Shown in pieces: positions 23,702 through 31,800 of a stretch of 64,000 bases of DNA (positions within the stretch are counted from its first letter, which is position 1; the number at the start of each line of letters is the position of its first letter). The stretch is from Chloroflexi bacterium 54-19 (GTDB lineage: Bacteria; Chloroflexota; Chloroflexia; Chloroheliales; Chloroheliaceae): NCBI GenBank assembly GCA_001898225.1, contig MKTJ01000077.1, forward strand, positions 442,352 to 506,351. Reading direction: 5' to 3'. Both the position numbers and the translations under genes were made by a program. The notes under the pieces were generated by a model. The model did no database searches. It was not told the origin of the DNA and saw only the letters and a list, made by a program, of their open reading frames with translations.

Positions 23702-24673
23702 TTAAAACCCGGCCTGTTTGAGGTTATGGACAATCCGATCTTCCGGTTTGCGCGAGAAATCGACTTCGAAAGTCTTGCCGGTCAACCGCTCATAAGAGGA
23801 CTGGTAGCGCTGGCTCAGCCGCGCGATAATATCGTCGGTCAGGGCAGGCGGTTGGCCTTCCCCCTTAAAACCCTGCTCACGCATCCAGAGCCGCAGCAGT
23901 TCTTTGTCAAAATTATCCGGCTCCTGACCCGCCTCGAACTTCGAGTCGTAGGTATCCACCAGCCAGTAGCGACTACTATCCGGGGTGTGCACCTCGTCCA
24001 CCAGGGCGACCCGGCCGTCAATCATCCCGAACTCGTACTTGGTGTCGACCAGGATTAACCCGGCCTGGCGGGCGATTTCCTGCCCCCGCGCAAAGACCGC
24101 CAGGGCCGCCCGTTCGATTTCCCGCCAGTTTTCGGGCGAGACCAGCCCTTCGTTCAAGATTTCATCGCGGGAAAGGGGCCGGTCGTGGGCGCCAAGTTCG
24201 GCGTGGGTGGTGGGGGTTATGATAGGGGCCGGGAGGGGCTCATTTTTGCGCATGCCGTCCGGGAAACGCAGCCCATACATCTCACGCTGGCCGTCCTGGT
24301 ACATCATCCAGATGCTGGTATCGGTGACGCCGGTCAGGTAGCCGCGCACGATAACTTCCACCGGGAACATTTCGGCCTTCTTGACAATACTCACATTGGG
24401 GTCCGGCACGCTGATTAGGTGGTTCGGCACAATATCGGTAGTCTGCTCGAACCAGAACTGCGACAACTGGTTTAGCACCTGCCCTTTGAAAGGAATCAGG
24501 CCCAGGACCCGGTCAAAAGCGGACTGGCGGTCGGTCGTAACCACCAGGCGACGGTTTCCTTCCAGTTCGTAGAAATCGCGCACCTTGCCCCGGCCACTCT
24601 CGCCGTACCCGCTCAGGTTGACGCCACCCAGGGCATAATCCCGGTGTTCCAAAATCTGGTCAGTCGTTAGCAT
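23702..24673 (-). CDS. purC: Phosphoribosylaminoimidazole-succinocarboxamide synthase
   Basis: A 323-residue SAICAR synthetase, joining CAIR and aspartate in purine synthesis. Family blocks: SGRGKVRDFYEL (ATP loop), VVTTDRQSAFDRVL, PVEVIVRGYLTG, LPAPIITPTTHAELGAHDRPLS, LILVDTKYEFGMIDGRVALVDEVHTPDSSRYW. The length is that of the longer bacterial/yeast Ade1-like form rather than the 240-residue E. coli form. No other pur gene is adjacent in the window; a GNAT gene follows immediately. Confidence 0.97.
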   Translation of the reverse strand: MLTTDQILEHRDYALGGVNLSGYGESGRGKVRDFYELEGNRRLVVTTDRQSAFDRVLGLIPFKGQVLNQLSQFWFEQTTDIVPNHLISVPDPNVSIVKKAEMFPVEVIVRGYLTGVTDTSIWMMYQDGQREMYGLRFPDGMRKNEPLPAPIITPTTHAELGAHDRPLSRDEILNEGLVSPENWREIERAALAVFARGQEIARQAGLILVDTKYEFGMIDGRVALVDEVHTPDSSRYWLVDTYDSKFEAGQEPDNFDKELLRLWMREQGFKGEGQPPALTDDIIARLSQRYQSSYERLTGKTFEVDFSRKPEDRIVHNLKQAGF

Positions 24674-24849
24674 TTATCCCCCAATCGAAATACTTCCAAT
24701 TCTTTATCACTCTATTTACCAATTCTTCTCGCAATCCTGGCGCGTCACAACAGCCAAAATTTAATCCTGATGTTATTATGTAGTTTGTGCCAGATTGTGC
24801 CGCTTAACATACTATAACAGGCCCAAGGAAGAAATGGAAACAACACCAT

Positions 24850-26160
24850 ATGTTTGAAACAGGTTCTGCCCTGACCGTGTTTGTCCTTACACTGCTCCTG
24901 ATTATGATTCGCCCGAAATGGGTCAACGAAGCCGTGGCGGCCCTTTTGGGAGGCAGTCTGATGCTGCTTTTGGGCCGGGTCCACCTTGACGAAGCCTATA
25001 ATATCCTGATAGCCAAGTGGGATGTTTTTTTGTTTTTTCTCGGCCTTATGACTATTGCGGCGGTGGCTGATAATGCCGGTTTTTTTGATTGGGCTGCTGC
25101 CGTTGCCATGAAACTCGCGGGGGGAAACGGGTTTCGCCTCTTTTTGAATGTCTTTCTCCTGGGCGCGTTAATTTCGACCTTTCTTTCCAACGATGCGACC
25201 GCCCTTATCCTGACCCCGGTGGTCTACACCCTGACCACCCGCCTCCGCTTGAACCCGTTACCCTTCATGTTTGCCTGTACCTTTATCGCTGATACCGCTT
25301 CTTTCACCCTGCCGGTCTCGAACCCGATAAATATCCTGATAACTGGGGCCTTTCCCCAGACCCAGAGCCTGGGCGCCTTTCTCCAACACCTGCTGGCGGC
25401 CAGCCTGATAGCGATTGCCCTCAACATCTTGTTTTTTGTCATTATCTTCCGCAAGCAGTTGCCCCGCCGTTTTTCGCCGGACGACATGGAACAGCCCGTT
25501 AAGATTATCGAGCAAAAAGGGCGTTCCTATTTCTGGTTTGTTTCGGCCAGCCTGGGTGTAATCGCAATAGGGTATGTCCTGGCTTCATTATTTCACATAC
25601 CGCTTTCCTTCGTAGGGTTGGGCGGCAGTCTAATCCTGGTGGTTGGTACGGCTTTTTTCGGGCGGCTCAGCTTCCGGCGGTTGGGTGGGGAAATCTCCTG
25701 GCCGATTTTCCTTTTTATCGGCGGAATGTTTATTGTGGTGCAGGGGGTCGAAAATACCGGCGTCACCCGCGAAATGGGGCGTTTACTGGTTAACTCTGCC
25801 GGGTCAAGCCCCTTGCTGGCGGTCCTGCTCAGCACTTTCGGGACGGCTATCGGGGCGAACCTGATTAACAACGTGCCGATGGCCCTGGTGATGATTTCGG
25901 CCTTGCAGCAGGTTGACCTTTCCTCCATCACCCCGGCGGTTCACAACGGCCTGATATATTCTTCGATACTGGGAGCCGACCTGGGACCGAACCTGACCAC
26001 CGCCGGGTCGCTGGCGACCATTCTCTGGCTGCTCATCCTCCGGCGCAAGGGCATGGAAGTCTCGCCCCTCCAGTATTTCAAGCTTGGCGTGCTGGTGACC
26101 CCGGTGATGTTGTTGGCCGGGGCCGGGATGATCTGGTTGAGTTTAGTGTTGTTTTCATGA
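24850..26160 (+). CDS. ArsB/NhaD-type (ion transporter superfamily) permease
   Basis: A 436-residue membrane protein with about eleven to twelve helices. The first third contains LLGRVHLDEAYNILIAKWDVFLFFLGLMTIAAVADNAGFFDWAA and LSNDATALILTPVVYTL, the second half FGTAIGANLINNVPMALVMIS and ADLGPNLTTAGSLATILWL: the duplicated N-D/N-N discontinuous-helix motifs of the ArsB/NhaD/SLC13 ion transporter superfamily. Possible substrates are arsenite, Na+/H+ or dicarboxylates; no arsR, arsA or arsC is near, so arsenite is not favoured by context. The next gene, 69 bases on, is a universal stress protein relative, likely in the same transcript. Confidence 0.88.
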   Translation: MFETGSALTVFVLTLLLIMIRPKWVNEAVAALLGGSLMLLLGRVHLDEAYNILIAKWDVFLFFLGLMTIAAVADNAGFFDWAAAVAMKLAGGNGFRLFLNVFLLGALISTFLSNDATALILTPVVYTLTTRLRLNPLPFMFACTFIADTASFTLPVSNPINILITGAFPQTQSLGAFLQHLLAASLIAIALNILFFVIIFRKQLPRRFSPDDMEQPVKIIEQKGRSYFWFVSASLGVIAIGYVLASLFHIPLSFVGLGGSLILVVGTAFFGRLSFRRLGGEISWPIFLFIGGMFIVVQGVENTGVTREMGRLLVNSAGSSPLLAVLLSTFGTAIGANLINNVPMALVMISALQQVDLSSITPAVHNGLIYSSILGADLGPNLTTAGSLATILWLLILRRKGMEVSPLQYFKLGVLVTPVMLLAGAGMIWLSLVLFS

Positions 26161-26229
26161 TAAGCTTGAGGTAAAAGCCAGCTTAAAGCCCGTAACCCGG
26201 TATAGAGCAAGAAAGGAGATGCTTCTACA

Positions 26230-26772
26230 ATGAAAGTAGCGCTTTGCCTTAGTGGCCTGGAAACCGGCGATTTTACCCGGCGCGCCCTGGAAAGGTTGCC
26301 CCAAGGTGTTGAGTTCGTCCTTTTGTTTGTGATTGATACTCGCCCGGCAGAAGAACTAAATTTTATCCGGCGGAGCCGTCTTTTCGGCAGCCGGACAGGC
26401 GGGAGCCACCACCACGATTTGCGGACTGCCGACCAGGAATTGGGCAGTCAAATCCTGGCCGAAGCCGCCGAATTGATTGAAAAGCACCCCGGACGGCACC
26501 AGATTGCGGCCCAGCTTATTTTCGAGGGCCGGCCCGAACGGGAAATTATCAACTACCTGGACCGCAACCCTGCCGACCTGGTGGTCATCGGTACGCGCTT
26601 TAGCGGTGACCTGAACGCGCCTTCACCGCCACCGCCACCCCCGCCGCCCAGGCCCGGCCCCGAACCCCTGCCGCCAATCGAGGCCAAACCGGGACGCGGC
26701 CCTCACTCTATCCCGCCGATTGCCCGGTTTGTGATTGACCACGCCCTGTGCGACATTTTGATTTTAAAATAG
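26230..26772 (+). CDS. Universal stress protein-like with polyproline insert
   Basis: A 180-residue protein with the UspA alternating pattern: MKVALCLSGLETGDFTRRALERLP at the start, and IINYLDRNPADLVVIGTRF followed at the end by ARFVIDHALCDILILK. In UspA the ATP-binding loop G-2x-G-9x-G(S/T) joins these two; here it is replaced by a stretch with eight consecutive Pro and PRPGPEPLPP (about 137-150). A His-rich GGSHHHD sits in the loop near 59. ATP binding is therefore doubtful. AAAGGAG precedes the ATG. It follows the ArsB/NhaD permease gene and may regulate that transporter, as USP domains do for other transporters. Confidence 0.72.
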   Translation: MKVALCLSGLETGDFTRRALERLPQGVEFVLLFVIDTRPAEELNFIRRSRLFGSRTGGSHHHDLRTADQELGSQILAEAAELIEKHPGRHQIAAQLIFEGRPEREIINYLDRNPADLVVIGTRFSGDLNAPSPPPPPPPPRPGPEPLPPIEAKPGRGPHSIPPIARFVIDHALCDILILK

Positions 26773-26899
26773 CCGGGAAACCTGGTTGATTTTGCTATTA
26801 ATAAAGTTTGACTTATGCCTGAAATAGGCGTTAAATGGTTTAGCGGTTCCTCTAAATAAGGAGAACCCCGGCTTACCATAAGGTTTCAGGAGTAGGGGT

Positions 26900-27532
26900 G
26901 TGGATGCAAACGATATAGCCACTTTTAACCAGGCGGTCCAGTATGCCGAGCATGGTTATAAAGAAAAAGCCTTTGAATGTATCAAGGCGCTGGCGCAGAA
27001 AGACGGTAACAATCTCGATTTAATTTTGTGGGGTGTTTATACCGCCCCTAACTTCGAGCGCGCCCAGGCCCTGCTCGAAAAGGCCAGGTCCCTCAACCTC
27101 GGCCATCCGGCCCTGGTCGAGGCCGACCAGTGGTGGACCACCGAAATGCTTGGTTTACCGCACCCGGTGGGTGGTTACGCGTTGTTCCCACCCAACCCCC
27201 AGCTTACAATTAACTCTCTGACAATCAATCAGCAGACCATTATTGCGCCCACCCTGGCCCCGACTCAGCCGGTCTATTACTCGCAGTCGTTTTACCAGCA
27301 AACCCAGCCGGTCTATATGGCCCCGCCCCAGGTGGTTATAAACACGGTCCCGGCCTACGCCTGCCCGTATTGCCGCAGCCCTTACCCACCCCTGACCGGC
27401 ACCCGGATTTCTACAGGTGGGTGGGTCACCTTCGGAATCTTACTGGTCTTTTTCTTCCCGATGTGCTGGCTCGGTTTGCTGTTCAAAACCCCCTACCAGT
27501 ATTGCGGCCAGTGCGGGGCCAGGTTTAGCTAA
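26900..27532 (+). CDS. LITAF-like zinc-ribbon membrane protein with helical N-terminus
   Basis: A 210-residue protein. Residues 5-80 are helical and TPR-like (AVQYAEHGYKEKAFECIKALAQKDGNNLDLILWGVYTAPNFERAQALLEKARSL). The middle is Pro/Gln/Tyr-rich. The C-terminal 60 residues show CPYC (155-158), a hydrophobic segment GGWVTFGILLVFFFPMCWLGLLF (173-195), and CGQC (202-205): a split zinc ribbon around a membrane-inserting helix, the arrangement of LITAF-type domains. It probably sits monotopically on the inner membrane. Start is GTG 26900 after AGGAG. Its stop is two bases from the stop of the convergent dehalogenase gene. Function unknown. Confidence 0.65.
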   Translation: MDANDIATFNQAVQYAEHGYKEKAFECIKALAQKDGNNLDLILWGVYTAPNFERAQALLEKARSLNLGHPALVEADQWWTTEMLGLPHPVGGYALFPPNPQLTINSLTINQQTIIAPTLAPTQPVYYSQSFYQQTQPVYMAPPQVVINTVPAYACPYCRSPYPPLTGTRISTGGWVTFGILLVFFFPMCWLGLLFKTPYQYCGQCGARFS

Positions 27533-27534
27533 AG

Positions 27535-28413
27535 CTACCGCAACCCCTTAAACCAGCCCGCGATAGCCTGGCCGATTTCGTCCGGTGAATCCTCCTGCAA
27601 ATTGTGCAACCCCTTTACCTCAACTACCACCTGGTTGGGCCAGGTCCGGCAGAACTCGTGCTGGCTCGGCTGCAACCGGCCCGGTTCGCCTTTTATATAA
27701 AGTTTTGCTATCTCGCTGTGGGCTAAAAAATCCCCATAAGCCTCGACAATCTCGGTTACATCGGCGGGGTCGCCTTCCACCGGCAACTGGCGGGGCCAGG
27801 TCAGGGTTGGGCGGCGGCTTTCGCCCGGCTCGGCAAAGGGACGGCGATATTCGGACATTTCTTCCTCACTCAACTTGCGCATAATCCCGGCAGGCAAATT
27901 AAATTCGATAAAAGAATTCTGGGTCAGCACCATTTCTTCCCCGGTGGGGGAGCGCAGTTTCTGGAAAAGTTCGCGGGCCGGTCCGGCGTACTCGGCCCAG
28001 GTGTAAGGCTTTACGATGGCTTCCAGGTAAGCAATCCCTTTGACTGCTGCCGGGTGCCGCCTGGCCCAGTCGAAACCGAGGGCCGAGCCCCAGTCGTGGA
28101 CGACAAATGTAACATTTTCCCGGACACCCAGGGTTTCGAGCAATTCGTCCAGGTAGCGCCGGTGCTCGACAAAGGTATAGGCATCGGGACCACTCACGGG
28201 CAGTTTAGCCGAGTCGCCCATGCCGATGAGGTCGGGAGCGAGGCACTTTCCCAGCCCTTCAAGGTAGGGGAGGATATTTCGCCAGATGTAAGATGAGCAG
28301 GGGTTGCCGTGCAGAAAGACGATTGGGTCGCCGCTCCCGGCTTCGACATAGGCCATATCCAGCCCGTTTATGGTGGTAAATTTCTTTTGATAGGGGAAAT
28401 CGCTTTTTATCAT
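27535..28413 (-). CDS. Haloalkane dehalogenase, HLD-II-like
   Basis: A 292-residue alpha/beta hydrolase that should cleave carbon-halogen bonds with water. The nucleophile Asp107 is in VVHDWGSALGF, the halide-binding pair is Asn37 in HGNPCSSYIWRN and Trp108, the catalytic acid is Glu131 (AYLEAIVKP) and the base His270 (GLHNLQEDSPDEIG). This full residue set is that of the DhaA/LinB subfamily, and the length is right. AGAGG precedes the ATG. A 15-bp perfect palindrome lies 19 bases upstream, matching a second one in front of the tetR gene, so TetR control is likely. Substrate range cannot be told, and related enzymes can be luciferases. Confidence 0.92.
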   Translation of the reverse strand: MIKSDFPYQKKFTTINGLDMAYVEAGSGDPIVFLHGNPCSSYIWRNILPYLEGLGKCLAPDLIGMGDSAKLPVSGPDAYTFVEHRRYLDELLETLGVRENVTFVVHDWGSALGFDWARRHPAAVKGIAYLEAIVKPYTWAEYAGPARELFQKLRSPTGEEMVLTQNSFIEFNLPAGIMRKLSEEEMSEYRRPFAEPGESRRPTLTWPRQLPVEGDPADVTEIVEAYGDFLAHSEIAKLYIKGEPGRLQPSQHEFCRTWPNQVVVEVKGLHNLQEDSPDEIGQAIAGWFKGLR

Positions 28414-28431
28414 ATAGAACCTCTTTCATAA

Positions 28432-28467
28432 AGCCTTATGTGAGTGTTTAATCACTCACATAAGGCT
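28432..28467. promoter_or_regulatory. Perfect palindrome between tetR and dehalogenase, putative TetR operator
   Basis: AGCCTTATGTGAGTG (28432-28446) and CACTCACATAAGGCT (28453-28467) are perfectly complementary over 15 bp with TTTAAT between. The half-site TGTGAGTG recurs at 29099. It could also act as a weak hairpin terminator of tetR, but no T tract follows. Confidence 0.65.
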
Positions 28468-28488
28468 AAAAAAATAAACCGGTATATA

Positions 28489-29076
28489 TCAGGGAAGGAT
28501 GCCGTTCAGCAGAATTTCGACCTCTTTTTCGACAAACAGACTGTCCGCGAGGCCGAACTGGTCTTCGGTGGTTAATTGACGGAGAAAAGCATACTGGAAG
28601 ACCGGGCCAAGCAGCGAGGTCGCAATGCTCATAGCCGGGAGGGTGGCAGCTATCCGGCCCAGGGCCTGTTCCTCGGTAATATAAGCGGCGACCCACTCGT
28701 GCAGTCTTTGGGGTCCACCGATTTGCAGCAACAAACCGCGAAATTTCTCTAATAGTTCGTTATCGGCAAAAAAGGCGGCAGTCAGGGGGATAAGCTGTTC
28801 GTAATAATTCAGGATATTAAAGGCAATCTGGCGCAGGTTCTCGGCTACGTCCCCTTCCCCGGCCACTTTTGCAGAGAGGAAACCGGCCAACCAGACCACC
28901 TGCTTTTCGAACACGGCCAGGAAAACATCTTCTTTATGCTCGAAATGGCGGTAGAGCGCACCCTCCGATAGCCCGGAGGCTTTGGCGATTTCTTTGGTGG
29001 TGACGCGGGCCAGCCCTAGCGTCTGAATCAATTTCTGGCAGGTGTCCAGAATCTGCTGGCGGGTTTCCCCTGGCAC
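28489..29076 (-). CDS. TetR/AcrR family transcriptional regulator
   Basis: A 195-residue repressor. The N-terminal helix-turn-helix spans about 8-55: RQQILDTCQKLIQTLGLARVTTKEIAKASGLSEGALYRHFEHKEDVFLAVFEK. The C-terminal ligand-binding half is helical and unremarkable. Start is GTG 29076 after GGGGAT. It is followed by the haloalkane dehalogenase gene in the same direction. Matching palindromes lie just upstream of both genes, consistent with autoregulation and control of the dehalogenase, with a halogenated or related hydrophobic compound as a possible inducer (inference). Confidence 0.93.
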   Translation of the reverse strand: MPGETRQQILDTCQKLIQTLGLARVTTKEIAKASGLSEGALYRHFEHKEDVFLAVFEKQVVWLAGFLSAKVAGEGDVAENLRQIAFNILNYYEQLIPLTAAFFADNELLEKFRGLLLQIGGPQRLHEWVAAYITEEQALGRIAATLPAMSIATSLLGPVFQYAFLRQLTTEDQFGLADSLFVEKEVEILLNGILP

Positions 29077-29098
29077 TTGTTTTTATCCCCTTCTCGCA

Positions 29099-29116
29099 TG
29101 TGAGTGTTCACTCACA
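29099..29116. promoter_or_regulatory. Palindromic TetR operator at the tetR promoter
   Basis: TGTGAGTG-TT-CACTCACA, a perfect 18-bp palindrome 22 bases ahead of the tetR GTG. On the minus strand a perfect TATAAT (29121-29126) lies next to it, so binding would cover the transcription start. Confidence 0.7.
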
Positions 29117-29197
29117 AATCATTATAAATCGCCTGTCAAGAGGTCTATTTTTATTAAAATGGGTGCCAGGGGGGTCGACGGGTCAGCAACTTGTTGC

Positions 29198-30082
29198 CTA
29201 AAGCCCGTCACGGTCGTGCCAGTGGTTCTGCCAGCGCCGGTCAATGGGCGCTTCGGCTAACTGGTAGCGAATATCGGTCGAGAGGCGCAACCGTCCGGCC
29301 TTGTTGGTGTTGTCAACCGAGGCATGGACCATATAGGAGTTGTGAATGACGAGGTCGCCCGCCCGGTAGTCGGCTACAAGCCAGCGTGTATCGAATTTGT
29401 CGGCCAGGGCCGGTAAATCTTTGGTCAGCCACTCGGCCTGGATTTTCTGGGTAGAGTTTTTATCGGTTTCGCGGATGATTTTGTGACTGCCTTCAAGGTA
29501 GATGAGCGCTCCATCCTCGATTTTGCAGTCACCCAGCGGTATCCAGGCAGTCAAAAGCTGGTCGGTGCCTTCCCGCAAATAAACCAGGTCGTAATGAGCC
29601 CCAGTAGCCTGCCCACCGCCCGGTCTGACGTGGCGGATAATCTTGCGTTTGTGCAAAAAGACCGGACCGCCAAAAAACTTCTCGAAAAATGCCACCAGTT
29701 CCGGACTGGTGCAAAGGGCGTCGTATTCTTTCCCCTTTACAATCTCGTTAAAAAGAATTTCGCGGATCTTTTGCTGGTCAACTGGGCCAGCCCCGGCCAG
29801 CCCTTCCACCGGGTCGCTAACAGGCTCGAGCAGGCCGCTTTCGGCCAGGCTGTTGAAATAGTAGGAACGGAAAGCATTTATCATGGTGGGGTCGAAGAAG
29901 TTCTTGAAATAAAGGTAGCCCTGCTCTGCCAGGCGGGTCTGCCAGGCGGCGCGGTCATCTCGTTCGTCTTCCGGTACAGGCACTAACCGGCCCAGGCGGT
30001 CTTTTCCCATGTCCAGGGTATAGCCGTTGGAGACAAGTGGCGCCGCGAAGACCAAATCTTCCTCTCTGACGATGGTATTCAT
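29198..30082 (-). CDS. Phytanoyl-CoA dioxygenase (PhyH) family protein
   Basis: A 294-residue Fe(II)/2-oxoglutarate oxygenase. The metal triad is His163 and Asp165 in GAHYDLVYL and His253 in NSYMVHASVDN, with Arg264 or Arg266 placed for 2-oxoglutarate binding. PhyH proteins hydroxylate lipids, natural products or small amines. It is divergent from an AraC regulator (start 30256) across 173 bases, so the regulator probably controls it. The substrate is unknown. Confidence 0.88.
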   Translation of the reverse strand: MNTIVREEDLVFAAPLVSNGYTLDMGKDRLGRLVPVPEDERDDRAAWQTRLAEQGYLYFKNFFDPTMINAFRSYYFNSLAESGLLEPVSDPVEGLAGAGPVDQQKIREILFNEIVKGKEYDALCTSPELVAFFEKFFGGPVFLHKRKIIRHVRPGGGQATGAHYDLVYLREGTDQLLTAWIPLGDCKIEDGALIYLEGSHKIIRETDKNSTQKIQAEWLTKDLPALADKFDTRWLVADYRAGDLVIHNSYMVHASVDNTNKAGRLRLSTDIRYQLAEAPIDRRWQNHWHDRDGL

Positions 30083-30255
30083 ACGATGATAGCCATCCCT
30101 CTAAACCCGTGTCCTTTCTCAGGCTGCCTCAATGCGCCTAGAAATTGCTCAACTCTTTATTGCCATTAAAGGTATAATATAAGCTCAGGAATAACCCGGC
30201 AATAGATTTCCTGCTCATACCCTGGATTATTTGCTCGACGGTTTGGTTCTATTAA

Positions 30256-31137
30256 ATGGAAGAAGCCTACTATATAACCCCGGCGGAAACTCAACGGGCC
30301 CTGGGACTGGTCTGCACCGGTTATGGCTACGCCTCCCAGAAGGCCGGGACCTGCCTGGGCCGGACGTTGAATTGTTACGCGGCGGTCTGGGTCAGCCAGG
30401 GGAAAGGCTGGCTGGAAACCTCGGCTACCAGGCAGCAAATAGAAATCACGGAAGGCACCCTTTTCTGGCTCTTTCCAGGCGTCACCCATTCCTACGGTCC
30501 CTACGAAAAAGGTTGGACTGAACACTGGGTCCTGTTCGAGGGAAAAATTGCCCGCGAATTCGAGCAGGCCGGGCTTTTTTCTCCGGCCCAGCCGGTAAAG
30601 CGGCTGACCGGCTACGCGCCCCTGACCGACTTTTTCGACCGGATAAAAAACGATTTTGAAAAGCCCGGTCCCCAGACTGCCGTCATCAGTGGCATGTTAA
30701 TTGGCAGGTTGATTGCCGAAATCAACAGCCTGGAAACCCCGGAGACGGATGAAAGCAAATCGCCCACCCAGCCGGTAATGCAAACGCTTGGCTGGCTGGA
30801 CGAACATTTCGGTGAAAGAATCGATTTCGAAAAAATCGCGCAGGAAAAAGGTATAGGCTATTCAACTTTCCGGCGTTATTTCAAACAGGTTAGCGGTCTG
30901 CCGCCCCAGGAATATCTCCAAAGTTTAAGAATCAGCCGGGCCAAGAAATTACTGGTTTTTAGCGACCTTTCTATCAAGCAAATCGCTTTTAAGGTCGGGT
31001 TTGGCGACCCCTACTATTTTTCGCGAGTCTTTCACGCCGAAACCGGGCTCGCTCCTTCCGACTTCCGCCTGCAACAACAACTTGGAACCGCTGGAATCCT
31101 GTCGGCCCCAGGTGAAACAGCCACGAATCCGGCCTAA
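30256..31137 (+). CDS. AraC family transcriptional regulator
   Basis: A 293-residue regulator. Residues 1-125 are a cupin-like AraC ligand-binding domain (AAVWVSQGKGWLETSATRQQIEITEGTLFWLFPGVTHSYGPYEKGWTEHWVLFEGK). The C-terminal 100 residues hold two helix-turn-helices: FEKIAQEKGIGYSTFRRYFKQVSGLPPQEYLQSLRISRAKKLL and SIKQIAFKVGFGDPYYFSRVFHAETGLAPSDFR. Such proteins usually activate a sugar or small-molecule gene set; the divergent PhyH gene is the natural target. A TATAAT at 30173-30178 may be its -10 box, without a clear -35. Confidence 0.94.
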   Translation: MEEAYYITPAETQRALGLVCTGYGYASQKAGTCLGRTLNCYAAVWVSQGKGWLETSATRQQIEITEGTLFWLFPGVTHSYGPYEKGWTEHWVLFEGKIAREFEQAGLFSPAQPVKRLTGYAPLTDFFDRIKNDFEKPGPQTAVISGMLIGRLIAEINSLETPETDESKSPTQPVMQTLGWLDEHFGERIDFEKIAQEKGIGYSTFRRYFKQVSGLPPQEYLQSLRISRAKKLLVFSDLSIKQIAFKVGFGDPYYFSRVFHAETGLAPSDFRLQQQLGTAGILSAPGETATNPA

Positions 31138-31293
31138 GTAGGAATTCAAGGGTAAACCGGGCTGGGTTTGATAAAATTCGAGCCATTTTGCTATTATCCA
31201 GGAGGTCTGGGACACTTTCGGGTTTCTTCAAAATTTCTTTCCAAAAGAAAAATTCGTTTGTAGCCGTCCGTTTGCAATCATTTTGAAAATTCT

Positions 31294-31731
31294 ATGGCAG
31301 AATACGAAACCATTACCCTGACCCTGGTCGGCTTTCCGAGCACGCCTGGGGGAGAGCCTCGCGAGGTAGCCATCCTGGCCCAAACCCTTAAAGGTAGCGG
31401 TTTGGCCTATCACCTGACCGCCGACGAACCGGACGAAGATGCCGGGGGTGCTAACGGGTTTGACCCCGAACCGGACGAAAATGTGTATATTGTGACCCAG
31501 GTCTGTTCCGGCAAACGGTTGGGAAAGGGGGGCGTTGCCACTCCCCGCCAGGCTAAAATCTGGCTCGGTTTGCTGTGCAAAATCTGTAACTGGAACGACG
31601 ATTTGGCTGCTATCCTGGCGGCTTTACCGGGACGTGACCGGCAGGCAAAACTGGCGGCCCTGGCCCAACAGATTGAACAGGCCCGGTTGGAAGCCATCGA
31701 AAAGACCTTTTTTGTCGTTACCGGCGAATGA
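31294..31731 (+). CDS. Hypothetical acidic protein
   Basis: A 145-residue cytoplasmic-looking protein. Residues 1-40 look like beta strands (ETITLTLVGFPSTPGGEPREVAILAQTLKG), 42-62 are an acidic Asp/Glu/Gly-rich loop, and 90-140 are helical (AKIWLGLLCKICNWNDDLAAILAALPGRDRQAKLAALAQQIEQARLEAIEK). No known motif; the two Cys at about 91 and 94 in LLCKIC are not followed by a second pair. Codon use is like its neighbours. Not recognised. Confidence 0.6.
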   Translation: MAEYETITLTLVGFPSTPGGEPREVAILAQTLKGSGLAYHLTADEPDEDAGGANGFDPEPDENVYIVTQVCSGKRLGKGGVATPRQAKIWLGLLCKICNWNDDLAAILAALPGRDRQAKLAALAQQIEQARLEAIEKTFFVVTGE

Positions 31732-31800
31732 CCGGCGTTATTTTAGCAATTCTAAGCTTACATAATTATTTATTGTTAAGGAAAAGGTAGAGAAAAGACC

